Source: Anaerolineales bacterium UBA2200
Lineage (GTDB): Bacteria > Chloroflexota > Anaerolineae > UBA2200
Assembly (NCBI GenBank): GCA_002327925.1
Contig: DCVA01000020.1
Span: 78,997 to 142,996, forward strand
DNA length: 64,000 nt
Direction: 5' to 3'
A program made the translations under genes and the position numbers. Positions 53,300 to 62,545 of this stretch are shown one piece after another (positions within the stretch are counted from its first letter, which is position 1; each line of letters opens with the position of its first letter). Below the pieces are notes generated by a model, which searched no databases, had not been told where the DNA came from, and saw only the letters and a list, made by a program, of their open reading frames with translations.

Positions 53300-53307
53300 A
53301 CAGCAAG

Positions 53308-53340
53308 ACCCTCAGAGTTGGTGAGACTCTGGGGGTTTTC
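53308..53340 (+). terminator. Terminator after tRNA-Pro
   Basis: A ten-pair stem with one G-T pair (CCCTCAGAGT / ACTCTGGGGG, loop of seven) followed by TTTTCT. The ~220 bases after it up to 53562 hold nothing that I can identify. Confidence 0.8.
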
Positions 53341-53562
53341 TGTTATGAGGGTGCCTTCACAGTCTCCTCATTCCGCTTGTTCTCAGAGGAAGATTGCGCT
53401 CTCATCTGTGCAGGTGGGACGGTTGTTCACGACATTTGCTGCGGTCTGGAGATTGGTGATATCATCAATTGACTGCTACGCAGGAGGGGTGGGCCGTACA
53501 CCCATTGCCGCGTCCATCATCATGCGCCTGACACACCTGTTCAACGGAGGTAGTACACGAGC

Positions 53563-54138
53563 ATGAACAACACGAATGGCGATGGAAGGAAATTGTCTCC
53601 AGCTCAACGTGAAGAACTGCGCAGAGTATTGCAGGCCCGTTTTGAGAAGAACATGAACCGCCATAGAGGGATTGAATGGGCCAGAGTACAGGCCAAGCTG
53701 GAAGCCAATGCCGGCAAACTGTGGTCACTCCACGAAATGGAAAGAACCGGAGGTGAACCGGACGTTGTTGGACGTGATGGCGAGACGGGCGAATACCTCT
53801 ATTATGATTGTGCAGCGCAGAGTCCCGCAGGCCGCAGAAACGTCTGCTACGACCGCGAAGGGCAGAACTCGAGGAAAGAAGCAAGACCAGATAACAACGC
53901 CATCGATATGGCGGCTGCCATGGGCATCGAACTCTTAACGGAAGAACAATACCGGGAGTTACAGACGCTCGGCGATTTCGATACAAAGACGTCGAGCTGG
54001 GTGAAGACACCCTCAGATATTCGTAAACTCGGCGGTGCCCTCTTTGCCGATCGCCGCTACGGCCACGTCTTTCTGTATCACAACAGTGCACCCTCCTACT
54101 ACGGCGTCAGGGGGTTCCGCGGCTGGCTAAGGGTCTAG
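53563..54138 (+). CDS. DUF4256 domain-containing protein
   Basis: 191 residues, soluble. Family blocks: FEKNMNRHRGIEWARVQAKLEAN, LHEMERTGGEPDVVG, YYDCAAQSPAGRRNVCYDREG, AAMGIELLTEEQYRELQ, and the C-terminal SYYGVRGFRGWLRV. DUF4256 has no known function. GGAGGT lies 11 bases before the ATG, rather far. The gene's codon use looks less GC-rich than its neighbours (AAC, AAA and GAA are common), which may hint at a separate origin. It stands alone between tRNA-Pro and the secreted cohesin-like protein. Confidence 0.85.
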   Translation: MNNTNGDGRKLSPAQREELRRVLQARFEKNMNRHRGIEWARVQAKLEANAGKLWSLHEMERTGGEPDVVGRDGETGEYLYYDCAAQSPAGRRNVCYDREGQNSRKEARPDNNAIDMAAAMGIELLTEEQYRELQTLGDFDTKTSSWVKTPSDIRKLGGALFADRRYGHVFLYHNSAPSYYGVRGFRGWLRV

Positions 54139-54302
54139 ATTCCTGTCAGAGACCGCCAGATTGACACCTGCCTATCTGATGGCTGGCAACACGCGTGCAA
54201 CGATGACTCCCCGGACACGTCAGAGAGAAGCGCACATCGCGTCATATTGAGGACAAGGCGGTTGTATCTCCGACCTCGGGTGCTGCTTGGGGGGCTGAAA
54301 CG

Positions 54303-56558
54303 ATGACGCGAAATGAGTCTGACTCGGTCTTGCGGCGTCGGGTGTCTGGGGCGAGCGGCATCCGCCCAGTCCGCACCTCACCCATCCTGACGCTATTCTT
54401 CTTTGCCTGTCTGCTCGGCGTGATCGCGATGCGGACCACGGCCATGGCGTGGGCTCCAGGGCCAGACCTCCACACGGCGGCCGGGGACGTCCAGGTGAAC
54501 CTCAGTCCCTCCAGCTCGACCGTGGCCAGGGATCAGATCTTTACCGTCGACCTGCAAATCGTCGCCGGGGCTCAGTCGATCGATGGGGCCGAGGTCCATC
54601 TGTATTTCGACCAGACCTACCTGCAGGTGGTCGACGTGGCCGGAAATCCGACCGACCGCATCACCAACAGCGGTTTCCTCACCCAGGTCCTGCGCAACCG
54701 GGTCTACACGGACTCTGTCACAGCCCACATCCATTTCGCCGCAGGGGTCTACGATCCTGAGGAGCCAAGACCCAGCGGCACCTTCCCCCTGGCCACCATT
54801 CGCTTCAAGGCCCTGTGGGGCACGGGCGGCGCGGCCACGGCTCTGGCCTTTGGCACAGAGCTGCCCTACAAAACGGATGTAACCTCCGGCGGCTACTCGG
54901 TGATCGGCGCAGTGCAGAATGGATCGGTCACCATCTCCGGCGACGAACCGCCGCTGACGCCCACACCCACTCCCACGGTGACATCTGCTCCCGGCCCGAC
55001 GGCGACGGCCAGCGCCACTCCGACACAGACGCCGACGAAGACCACCGTGTCCACGCCCACTGCATCCCCCCAGTGCACCCCCGTGACGCTCTGGCTGCAG
55101 CAGGGCGCGCAGCCCGACCCGTCCTACGACGGCGCAGCGGACACTTACCTGAACCTCGATGCCGCCACCACGGCGCACGGCGGCAGCATATACCTGCAGA
55201 TCAAGAACGATGGCAACGGTGGCAAGCGCCCTCTGCTGCGCTTTGACGTCGGCTCGATCCCGGCGGGATCGTACATTCTTGCCGCGACTCTGCACCTGGC
55301 CCAGGATACATACAGCAAGAACACCAGCTTCACCTCTTCGGTCAGCATCTACTCAGTCGTTAGACACTGGCTGGCGGCAGAGGCCACCTGGTACAAAGCC
55401 ACAGCCGTGGACTCCTGGGCCACGGCGGGGGCAGATGGGGTCTCAGATCGCAGCCTCGTCGAGCAGGGCACCCTGGTAATCGGTCCCCTGGCGAGCTGGC
55501 AGTGGCGCCTGTTCCCGGTGCGCGATGCGGTTCAGGCCTGGGTGAATGATCCCGGTCTGAACGAAGGACTGCTGGCCATCGGAACGGGTAACAGCCAGGA
55601 GTTCCACTTTTACTCCAACGATTATCCCGGGGCCAACGTCCGGCCCAAGCTTGAGGTGGTCTACTGCCCGGGATCTGCCGGTGCGACGAGCACTCCGACT
55701 CCCACAAGCCCGGGTGTGACAGGAACTCCGGGCGGCACACCCGCCAGCACACTGACGCCAACGCCATCGGCAACGGCCACTCCCACTCAAACGCCCACTC
55801 CGACTGCCACAGCCACTCAGGTGCCCGTCTTTTCACTCGAGGCAGAGCTGGGCCAGATTTCCGCCCCGATGATGATCGTTTCCGATCCCACCGCCTCCAA
55901 TGGTGCCTTTGTGATGTCGCCCGTCTCCTATTCGGGATTCGTGGACCTCTCCTACTACATCGACCGGGAAGGAGACTATGCGCTGTGGGGACGCGTGGCG
56001 GCCGATTCCTATGGCGCCGACTCGTTCTGGGTGACGGTGGACAAGGGGACAGAGGGGCGATGGGATCTGCCTCTGGGCGGGTGGAACTGGGTTGCCGTCG
56101 CCTACAGCCACGGATCGAGCCAGCCAGTGGTGGAAGAGTACCACCTCACCGTCGGCTGGCATCGCGTTCGAGTGGCGACCCGCGAGGCGGGAGCCAGGCT
56201 GGATGTTCTCGAATTCAGACCCTACGGAATGCCCCCTCCTCCCACGGCTACACAGATCAACACGCCTACGCCCACGCCAAGCGCCACCATCACTCAGACG
56301 CCAACCGCGACGCCCACCTCGTCGGAAACGCCCACTCTCACGATGACGCCCACGGTCAGCCCCAGCGTCACCCACACTGCCACAGCAACGCCTACAGGCA
56401 CGGTCACGGCCGTGGTGACGCCCACGACTACAAGCACGGTCACTGCCACAGCAACGTCCACGCCGCGACGCTTTGTCGTGGTTCTGCCAATCGTCTTCAA
56501 ACCTGCCGGGACGGGCGCAGTCCTTACCTGGCCCATCTCCGGCCTCTACATCCCCTGA
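54303..56558 (+). CDS. Secreted modular protein: cohesin-like, DNRLRE-like and carbohydrate-binding-like domains on Thr/Pro linkers
   Basis: 751 residues. A long basic n-region then a hydrophobic export signal (~26-50, SPILTLFFFACLLGVIAM). Domains: cohesin-like beta-sandwich (~62-215, VNLSPSSSTVARDQIFTVDL); Thr/Pro linker; DNRLRE-type domain (~265-460, RPLLRFDVGSIPAGSYILAA ... SNDYPGANVRPKLEVVYC); linker; a third beta domain (~520-645, SYYIDREGDYALWGRVAADS, carbohydrate-binding-like); and a long Thr/Pro tail. The end is RRFVVVLPIVFK plus a short segment. No catalytic domain is visible. The GT-C gene begins four bases after its stop, so the pair may be a substrate and its glycosyltransferase (inference). 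Confidence 0.82.
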   Translation: MTRNESDSVLRRRVSGASGIRPVRTSPILTLFFFACLLGVIAMRTTAMAWAPGPDLHTAAGDVQVNLSPSSSTVARDQIFTVDLQIVAGAQSIDGAEVHLYFDQTYLQVVDVAGNPTDRITNSGFLTQVLRNRVYTDSVTAHIHFAAGVYDPEEPRPSGTFPLATIRFKALWGTGGAATALAFGTELPYKTDVTSGGYSVIGAVQNGSVTISGDEPPLTPTPTPTVTSAPGPTATASATPTQTPTKTTVSTPTASPQCTPVTLWLQQGAQPDPSYDGAADTYLNLDAATTAHGGSIYLQIKNDGNGGKRPLLRFDVGSIPAGSYILAATLHLAQDTYSKNTSFTSSVSIYSVVRHWLAAEATWYKATAVDSWATAGADGVSDRSLVEQGTLVIGPLASWQWRLFPVRDAVQAWVNDPGLNEGLLAIGTGNSQEFHFYSNDYPGANVRPKLEVVYCPGSAGATSTPTPTSPGVTGTPGGTPASTLTPTPSATATPTQTPTPTATATQVPVFSLEAELGQISAPMMIVSDPTASNGAFVMSPVSYSGFVDLSYYIDREGDYALWGRVAADSYGADSFWVTVDKGTEGRWDLPLGGWNWVAVAYSHGSSQPVVEEYHLTVGWHRVRVATREAGARLDVLEFRPYGMPPPPTATQINTPTPTPSATITQTPTATPTSSETPTLTMTPTVSPSVTHTATATPTGTVTAVVTPTTTSTVTATATSTPRRFVVVLPIVFKPAGTGAVLTWPISGLYIP

Positions 56559-56562
56559 TGCC

Positions 56563-58140
56563 ATGAGCGGCGACCGTCCCGTGGGCCGGACTGCCCTCGC
56601 AAGGGCGAAACTGGGCCGCACCTGGCTCCTTGTGCCCCTGCTGGCGGCGCTCTGCGCTTGCATCCTGGTGCTCTGGAGCACCTCCAACCATGGCATCGGC
56701 ATTGCCCCCGACTCGACCGTGTATCTGGGCGCGGCGGAGAACCTGTTGTCGGGCCGTGGATTGCAGGATAGAGGGCAGCCGCTGACGCACTTTCCGCCCG
56801 GCTACTCGCTGGCGCTGGCCCTGGCCGGCCTTGCGGCGGGTGGAGACGTGTTCGCGGCCAGCCGGTGGCTGCAGGCCCTGCTATTCGGCGCCAACGTTGC
56901 CCTAATCTGGGCCGCTGTGTATGCGGGCACCGGGGGCAGCAGGACCGCCGCAGGGGCGGCTATGTTGGCCTTTGTCCTCTCTGCCGAGGCCTTCGACGGC
57001 CACGTCTGGCTCGTGTCCGAGCCGCTCTTCCTCGCCTGGACCTTGCTCACCCACATCCTGCTGGCGGTCTACCTGGTGCGCCAGGGTCGTCGATGGCTCG
57101 TGGCGGCTTCTCTGGCAGCCGGCCTAGCCATCACAACGCGCTACATCGGTGCCGCACTGTTGCCCCCGTTGCTGTGGATCCTGTGGAAGCACGATGCGAA
57201 GAACCGCAGGTTGGCCGACATGCTTATGGCTGTCCTTATCGCGGGCACGCCTGTCACGGCATGGCTGGTTCGCAACCTGTTTCTGTCTGCGACAGCGACG
57301 AACCGGACCCTCACTCTGCACCCTGTGACCATGGCCCAGGTACGCGAGTTCATCCATTCCTCGTACTGGCTGGCCCTGCCCCAACTGGCCCTGCCCTTCC
57401 CTGCGCAGATCTTGCTCGTCGCTACAGCGACGTTTCTGCTTCTCATGCTCCTGTTGGCCTGGCGCAGATACGGAGACGCAGACCGGCCCGGATCGATCAC
57501 TGCTCTACTGCCCCGGCTTGTGCTGGGCTTTGCTCTGACCTACGCCGTTTTCCTGATTGTGTCTCTATCTCTGTTCGATGCCTCGACCAACCTGAGTGGC
57601 CGCATCGTGCTGCCGTTCTTCGTCGCCCTGGGGGTGTCCGGAATATCCGTGGCCTGGAATCTGTCCCGGGGAATGCGCAGGCCGGCCATCGCGTGGGTTC
57701 TGCTGTTGTTCCTGATGCCCATCGTCCTGCGCAACGGGCAGGTGACCGCCCGGTCCGCCGTGGAGACGCGGGCGAACGGCATCGGTTACTCGGGCCGAAC
57801 CTGGCGCAGCTCGCCAACGCTGGCAGCAACCCGCTCCCTGGCCCCCACGCTGAGGATGTACTCCAATGTGGCCGAGGGGATCGAGTTCGCGACCGGAAGG
57901 CAGACGGGGTTTTTGCCTCGCCGCTGGGATCCAACCAGCCTCAGACCGAACCGTAGCCTTGCGGTGGAGTTACAGGAGATGTGCCAGCAATGTGCGGGGG
58001 GTCAGGCGGTGGTAGTATACCTGTACTACGTCCCGGGGCGGTGGCACCAAGGGACGCTCCAGGAATTGCTGGCTGACTGCCCCCTGAGCTTCTGGGGCGA
58101 TTTCCAGGATGGCGCCATCCTGGGGGCGCCTGCCAGGTAA
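56563..58140 (+). CDS. GT-C type membrane glycosyltransferase (525 aa)
   Basis: A polytopic protein from the ATG at 56563, four bases after the preceding stop. The acidic loop after helix 1 is GIAPDSTVYLGAAENLLSGRG, followed by HFPPGYSLALALAG, the layout of GT39/GT83-like and related archaeal/bacterial GT-C enzymes. About ten helices, then a short soluble C-terminus with a CQQC motif (LQEMCQQCAGG). It is distinct from the large GT39 proteins at 19-44 kb. Translational coupling to the modular secreted protein suggests a dedicated role. Confidence 0.78.
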   Translation: MSGDRPVGRTALARAKLGRTWLLVPLLAALCACILVLWSTSNHGIGIAPDSTVYLGAAENLLSGRGLQDRGQPLTHFPPGYSLALALAGLAAGGDVFAASRWLQALLFGANVALIWAAVYAGTGGSRTAAGAAMLAFVLSAEAFDGHVWLVSEPLFLAWTLLTHILLAVYLVRQGRRWLVAASLAAGLAITTRYIGAALLPPLLWILWKHDAKNRRLADMLMAVLIAGTPVTAWLVRNLFLSATATNRTLTLHPVTMAQVREFIHSSYWLALPQLALPFPAQILLVATATFLLLMLLLAWRRYGDADRPGSITALLPRLVLGFALTYAVFLIVSLSLFDASTNLSGRIVLPFFVALGVSGISVAWNLSRGMRRPAIAWVLLLFLMPIVLRNGQVTARSAVETRANGIGYSGRTWRSSPTLAATRSLAPTLRMYSNVAEGIEFATGRQTGFLPRRWDPTSLRPNRSLAVELQEMCQQCAGGQAVVVYLYYVPGRWHQGTLQELLADCPLSFWGDFQDGAILGAPAR

Positions 58141-58181
58141 CGCAGCCGGCTGGCGATCCGGTCGCGATGCTCAGGGTTCGC

Positions 58182-58646
58182 TCAGTGCTGAGACCGGGCC
58201 AGACCCTCATCCAGTGCCGTCTTGACCCTCTGACCCAGTTCCCGCAGCTCGTCCGGATCTCCCGCCCTGTGGCTCCAGGGAGGCCTGAGCCCGTCGTCCC
58301 ACCAGCGCGGGATGACGTGCACGTGGAAGTGATAGACGCTCTGGAAGGCCGCCCGTCGGTTCGCCTGGATGAGGTTGATGCCGTCCGGATGCAGCGCCTC
58401 CTCGACGGCGAAGGCCACGCGCTGCACGGTGCTCATCACGTGCAGGAGCTCGTCGCCGCTCACATCCAGCAGGTCACGGGCGTGCAGGCGCGGGATGACC
58501 AGCACGTGGCCCCGAGTGGCGGGGTTGATGTCCATAAAGGCCACCGTGTGCTCGTCCTCGTACACCCGGATCGACGGCGCCTCGCCGGCGGCAATGGCGC
58601 AAAAGATGCACCCTTCACCGGAGCCGGAGTTGTCCTGGCTGTCCAT
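58182..58646 (-). CDS. HIT family nucleotide hydrolase/transferase (HinT-like)
   Basis: 154 residues. The N-terminal CIFCAIAAGE zinc pair and IRVYEDEHTVAFMDINPATRGHVLVIPRLH are typical of HinT. The histidine triad is HFHVHVIPR. It hydrolyses AMP-linked small molecules in studied members. It is divergent from galT, which belongs to the same superfamily; the two start codons are ~135 bases apart. Confidence 0.94.
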   Translation of the reverse strand: MDSQDNSGSGEGCIFCAIAAGEAPSIRVYEDEHTVAFMDINPATRGHVLVIPRLHARDLLDVSGDELLHVMSTVQRVAFAVEEALHPDGINLIQANRRAAFQSVYHFHVHVIPRWWDDGLRPPWSHRAGDPDELRELGQRVKTALDEGLARSQH

Positions 58647-58737
58647 CTGCGACCCCTTTCCAGTGCTTCTGGCTGCAGTCTACGGGCAAGGTCTCAACCC
58701 GTCAAGTCCCACATGGCGGTGCCGGGCACGTGGTCAT

Positions 58738-58766
58738 TTGGCCATCCGCCATTCGTTCCGTATGAT
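58738..58766 (+). promoter_or_regulatory. Promoter for galT
   Basis: TTGGCC (58738-58743), 17-base spacer, TATGAT (58761-58766). The leader would be only ~10 bases, just including the GGAGGT ribosome site. Confidence 0.6.
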
Positions 58767-58782
58767 TCGCACGGAGGTGGCC

Positions 58783-59832
58783 ATGAGCGTCAACCTGTCG
58801 GTTCCCGCGGGAGTACATCGCCGCTACAATCCATTGACCCGTGAGTGGGTTCTGGTGTCACCGCACCGCATGGAGCGTCCCTGGCAGGGCCAGGCCGAGC
58901 GCTTGCCTCAGCAGGAGCTCCCGCACTATGACCCGCAGTGCTACCTCTGCCCGGGCAACCAACGGGCCGGCGGCGAACGCAATCCCGACTACAGCGGGAC
59001 CTATGTCTTTGACAACGACTTCAGCGCCCTGCTGCCCAGGGCGGCACCGGCGCATGAGGGCCCCAGGGCTATGTCAGCCCTGCTCGTTCACCATCCGGAG
59101 CGTGGTGTGTGCCGCGTTGTGTGCTACTCGCCCCGTCACGACCAGACCATGGCCCAGCTCTCCCGGCCGCAGATCAGACAGGTGGTGGACACATGGACGC
59201 AGCAGTACTATGAGCTGGGCAGCCTGCCTTTTGTAAGCTACGTGCAGATCTTTGAGAACAAGGGTGAGATGATGGGTGCCTCGAATCCCCATCCTCACGG
59301 GCAGATATGGGCCAACGAGAGCCTGCCGTCGGAAGTGGCCAAGGAGCATCTGGCCCAGAACGAGTACCTGCTGGAGGCAGAGAGCTGCCTGCTGTGCGAC
59401 TACCTGGCGCAGGAACTGCACCTGGGTGAACGAGTGGTGATCGAGAACGAAGGGTTTGTCGCGCTGGTGCCCTTCTGGGCCGTGTGGCCTTTCGAAACCC
59501 TGGTGTTGGGCAAACGCCACACTCCTTCCCTGCTGCACCTGGCCGAGTCCGAGCGCGATGGTCTGGCCGACATCCTCAAACGACTCACCACTCGTTATGA
59601 CCGTCTGTTCGGGATCTCGTTTCCCTACTCGATGGGCCTGCACCAGCAGCCGACGGACGGTGGGGATCATCGCACATGGCACATGCACGCTCATTTCTAC
59701 CCGCCCCTGCTGCGCTCTGCCACAGTGCGCAAGTTTCTGGTGGGCTATGAAATGCTCGCGCAGCCCCAGCGTGACCTGACCCCCGAGGCCGCCGCGATGC
59801 GTCTGCGGGAGATGCCAGACGACGCTGACTGA
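58783..59832 (+). CDS. galT: Galactose-1-phosphate uridylyltransferase
   Basis: 349 residues from the ATG at 58783 (ACGGAGGT before it). A substrate-binding R-x-x-P-L opening (HRRYNPLTREWVLVSPHR), a zinc site in CYLCPGN and CLLCDY, and the active-site histidine in SNPHPHGQIWA. A second conserved histidine region lies near the end (WHMHAHFYPP). It exchanges UMP between UDP-glucose and galactose-1-P in the Leloir pathway. galK and galE are not in the window. It converges on recN with 24 bases between. Confidence 0.95.
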   Translation: MSVNLSVPAGVHRRYNPLTREWVLVSPHRMERPWQGQAERLPQQELPHYDPQCYLCPGNQRAGGERNPDYSGTYVFDNDFSALLPRAAPAHEGPRAMSALLVHHPERGVCRVVCYSPRHDQTMAQLSRPQIRQVVDTWTQQYYELGSLPFVSYVQIFENKGEMMGASNPHPHGQIWANESLPSEVAKEHLAQNEYLLEAESCLLCDYLAQELHLGERVVIENEGFVALVPFWAVWPFETLVLGKRHTPSLLHLAESERDGLADILKRLTTRYDRLFGISFPYSMGLHQQPTDGGDHRTWHMHAHFYPPLLRSATVRKFLVGYEMLAQPQRDLTPEAAAMRLREMPDDAD

Positions 59833-59856
59833 CCCCCGTACGGTTGAGGGACGCGG

Positions 59857-61626
59857 CTACCGCTTTCGTTTCTGGATGGCCGCCGGTTGCGCCTTAGGCC
59901 TGGCTCGTTTGACGGAGACGCTCTCATCAAGCATCTCGCGGGCGCTCTGGAGGCGAGCCGCGCCGGCCGGTCCACCGAGCATGGCCGATAGCTCGTCGAC
60001 CCGGGCGCCCTCGTCCAGCTCCGTCACTCTGGTCACAGTGCGCCCCTCGTTTTCGACCTTTTCCACCTTCAGATGAACGTCACCAAAGCAGGCGAGTTGC
60101 GGCAGGTGCGTCACGCAGAGCACCTGGTGGGCGGAGGTCAATCCCCACAGCTTGAGGCCAACCACTCCGCCGGCCCGTCCGCCGATGCCCTGGTCGATTT
60201 CGTCGAAAATGAGGGTGGGCACCCGGTCCGCGTTGGCCAGGACCGTCTTGAGGGCCAGCATCAGCCGCGAGGTTTCGCCGCCTGACGCGATCTTGATCAA
60301 GGGCTTGGGCGGCTCGCCCACGTTGGGGGAGATCAGGAACTCGACGTGATCGATGCCGCTCGTGTCGAAAGCATAAGTCGTGCCGTCAACCACCAGTCCG
60401 GAAGGGTCTGGTTTCCAGGAGACGTCAACCGCAAAGCGCGCTTTGGCCATGCTCAGGTCGTGCAGCTCCGCCTCGACCGCCGATGCCAGCCCTTCCCCTG
60501 CCGCACGCCTCGCCGCGGACAGAGCGGCGGCACTGGCTCCCGCCTCCACGAGCAGGCGGGCCTCCTCTTTCTCCAGCCCGGCGATGCGCTCTTCGTTGTG
60601 GGTGATGGCGTACAGCTCTTGCGCCTTTTCCTCGCCATAGCGCAGCACGTCGGCGACCGTGCTGCCGTACTTGCGTTTGAGGTTGTGGATCAGGTCGAGG
60701 CGGTCGTCCAGCGCCAACAATCGCTGCGGGTTGGCCTCAATGGTTTCGCGGTAATCGCGCAGGGTATGGGCGAGGTCGTCCAGTTGATAGGATGCCTCTT
60801 CCACCAGCTTCTGGTGGGCGGCGGCCTGCGGATCCAGCCTGGCCAGCTCACCCAGATCTTCCAGCACGCCCTGCAGCAGGTCGACCACCGACCCCTGCTC
60901 TTCTCCGCCGCCGGACAGCTTCTGAAAGACGTCGTTGGCCAGGGTAGAGAGCCGTTCCGCGTTCACCAGCAGGCGGCGCTCCGTCGTCAGTTGTTCCTCT
61001 TCGCCTGACTTGAGGCCGGCATCCTCGATCTCCCGTACCTGGTACTGCAGCATATCGGAGCGGCGAGCCAGCTCCCTCTCGTCGCGGCGCAGGGAAGCCA
61101 GCTCCTCGCGCACCTGCCGCAGAGTGCGCACCAACCCGGCCACGGATGCACGCTGCTCCAGCAGATTACCGTAGCGGTCGAGGAACTCGAGGTGCTCCTT
61201 GACCCGCAGCAGGGAGAGGTGCTCGCTTTGACCGTGGATGTCCACCAGGTGCTCACCCACCTGGGTGAATACGGAGAGGGTGACCGCCCGGCCGTTGACC
61301 CGGCAGAGGTGACGACCGTTGCGCTTGATCTCGCGCGTCAGGATGAGAGACCCTGTGTCTTCATCCAGGCCATGCTCCTGCAGCAATCCGGCTATGCCGG
61401 CGCGCGCCTCCGGGGCCAGAACAAAGACCCCTTCCACGCGGGCCGCCTCGGCACCTGTGCGCACCAGGTCCGCGTCGGCGCGTCCCCCCAGCAGAGTGCT
61501 AACGGCGTCAATGATGATGGATTTGCCGGCGCCCGTCTCGCCCGTCAGGGCGTTGAAACCGGGGGCAAAGGTCAACTGCAGCGAGTCGATGATGGCCAGG
61601 TTAGAGATGTAGAGTTCCGATAGCAC
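59857..61626 (-). CDS. recN: DNA repair protein RecN
   Basis: 589 residues, GTG start with GGAGGGAG upstream. SMC-like ATPase: Walker A FNALTGETGAGKSIIIDAV, coiled-coil arms (~155-370), signature IASGGETSRLMLALK, Walker B LIFDEIDQGIGGRAG and CVTHLPQLACFGDVH. It acts in double-strand break repair. A Lys/Arg tail follows (AQPAAIQKRKR). It is 33 bases after nadK, a pairing common in bacteria. Confidence 0.96.
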   Translation of the reverse strand: MLSELYISNLAIIDSLQLTFAPGFNALTGETGAGKSIIIDAVSTLLGGRADADLVRTGAEAARVEGVFVLAPEARAGIAGLLQEHGLDEDTGSLILTREIKRNGRHLCRVNGRAVTLSVFTQVGEHLVDIHGQSEHLSLLRVKEHLEFLDRYGNLLEQRASVAGLVRTLRQVREELASLRRDERELARRSDMLQYQVREIEDAGLKSGEEEQLTTERRLLVNAERLSTLANDVFQKLSGGGEEQGSVVDLLQGVLEDLGELARLDPQAAAHQKLVEEASYQLDDLAHTLRDYRETIEANPQRLLALDDRLDLIHNLKRKYGSTVADVLRYGEEKAQELYAITHNEERIAGLEKEEARLLVEAGASAAALSAARRAAGEGLASAVEAELHDLSMAKARFAVDVSWKPDPSGLVVDGTTYAFDTSGIDHVEFLISPNVGEPPKPLIKIASGGETSRLMLALKTVLANADRVPTLIFDEIDQGIGGRAGGVVGLKLWGLTSAHQVLCVTHLPQLACFGDVHLKVEKVENEGRTVTRVTELDEGARVDELSAMLGGPAGAARLQSAREMLDESVSVKRARPKAQPAAIQKRKR

Positions 61627-61659
61627 TTGACTCCCTCCGTCTGACCTGAGGCCAGGGCT

Positions 61660-62481
61660 CTACTTGATCTTTTGCATCAGGGTCTTGTAGAAGTAGTTGC
61701 GCTCGCCCATGCGCACGAAACGGCAGAGGTTGCTGCTGGCCGTGACCACAACGACCGCACCATCACACAGGGGATGGTCGACCTGTCCATCGACCGTGAG
61801 CGTGCCTTCCTCTTCGGTGGAGAGCACCAGCCGAACGTGGGCCGTCGCCGGCAGCACCAGCGCCGTATCAACCGTGAGGTGGGGGGCAATGGGCACCACC
61901 ACCAGATTGGCCAGCTGCGGATTGAGAATCGGGCCGCCAACGGCCAGGGCATAGGCCGTGGAGCCGGTAGGAGAAGCCACAATGACCCCATCGGCCGCGT
62001 AGGTGGTGAGGTACTGGCCGTCGACGTGCGCGGCGATGCGCACAATGCGAGCCACCCTTCCGCGGCTGACCACCACTTCGTTGATGGCCTCAAAGGGCTT
62101 GGCCGTACCCCCGTCCTGCTCGAGCTCGGCCCGCAGCATCATGCGTTCCTCGAGCCAGAAGCGCCCCTCTGCCAGTGCGTCCAGGCTCTCGACGACATCG
62201 TTTGGCTGCAATTCGGCCAGAAAGCCAACTCGACCCAGATTCACGCCCAGGATGGGGATGTTCAGCCCGGCGGTCAGGCGTGCCAGGCGCACCAGAGTGC
62301 CGTCGCCGCCGAAGGAGAGGAGCAGGTCGGAGCCACGGGCTCGCTTCAGAAGTTCGTCTTCCTCCCACGCCGAGCCGGTCCAGGCCTGGACGCCCAGCTC
62401 CTTAAGACGCACAGTGGCCGCCTGAGACAGGCGCTGCGCCTCGGCTATGTTGGGATGACACACCAGTCCGAATCGTTTCAT
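61660..62481 (-). CDS. nadK: NAD kinase
   Basis: 273 residues. GGDGT at 58-62 with catalytic D60, NEVVVSRG, and TYAADGVIVASPTGSTAYALAVGGPI. It phosphorylates NAD+ to NADP+ using ATP or polyphosphate. Normal length with no missing residues. The upstream gap to the L,D-transpeptidase gene contains a weak promoter. Confidence 0.96.
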   Translation of the reverse strand: MKRFGLVCHPNIAEAQRLSQAATVRLKELGVQAWTGSAWEEDELLKRARGSDLLLSFGGDGTLVRLARLTAGLNIPILGVNLGRVGFLAELQPNDVVESLDALAEGRFWLEERMMLRAELEQDGGTAKPFEAINEVVVSRGRVARIVRIAAHVDGQYLTTYAADGVIVASPTGSTAYALAVGGPILNPQLANLVVVPIAPHLTVDTALVLPATAHVRLVLSTEEEGTLTVDGQVDHPLCDGAVVVVTASSNLCRFVRMGERNYFYKTLMQKIK

Positions 62482-62494
62482 CGTTTGCCCCGCT

Positions 62495-62523
62495 ATTCTA
62501 GTCCGGTCCGCAGCCGTCTCGAA
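62495..62523 (-). promoter_or_regulatory. Candidate promoter for nadK-recN
   Basis: Minus strand: TAGAAT (62500-62495) with TTCGAG at 17 bases as a poor -35. The same CTAGAAT string marks the ffh, rpsP and translin-like promoters. Confidence 0.4.
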
Positions 62524-62545
62524 ACGCGGCCAGGTCGAACAGAGC

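Noticed and set aside
53341..53562. A promoter for the DUF4256 gene (TTGTTC / GATATCAT region)
   Set aside because: No hexamer pair with acceptable spacing; the matches are too weak to record.
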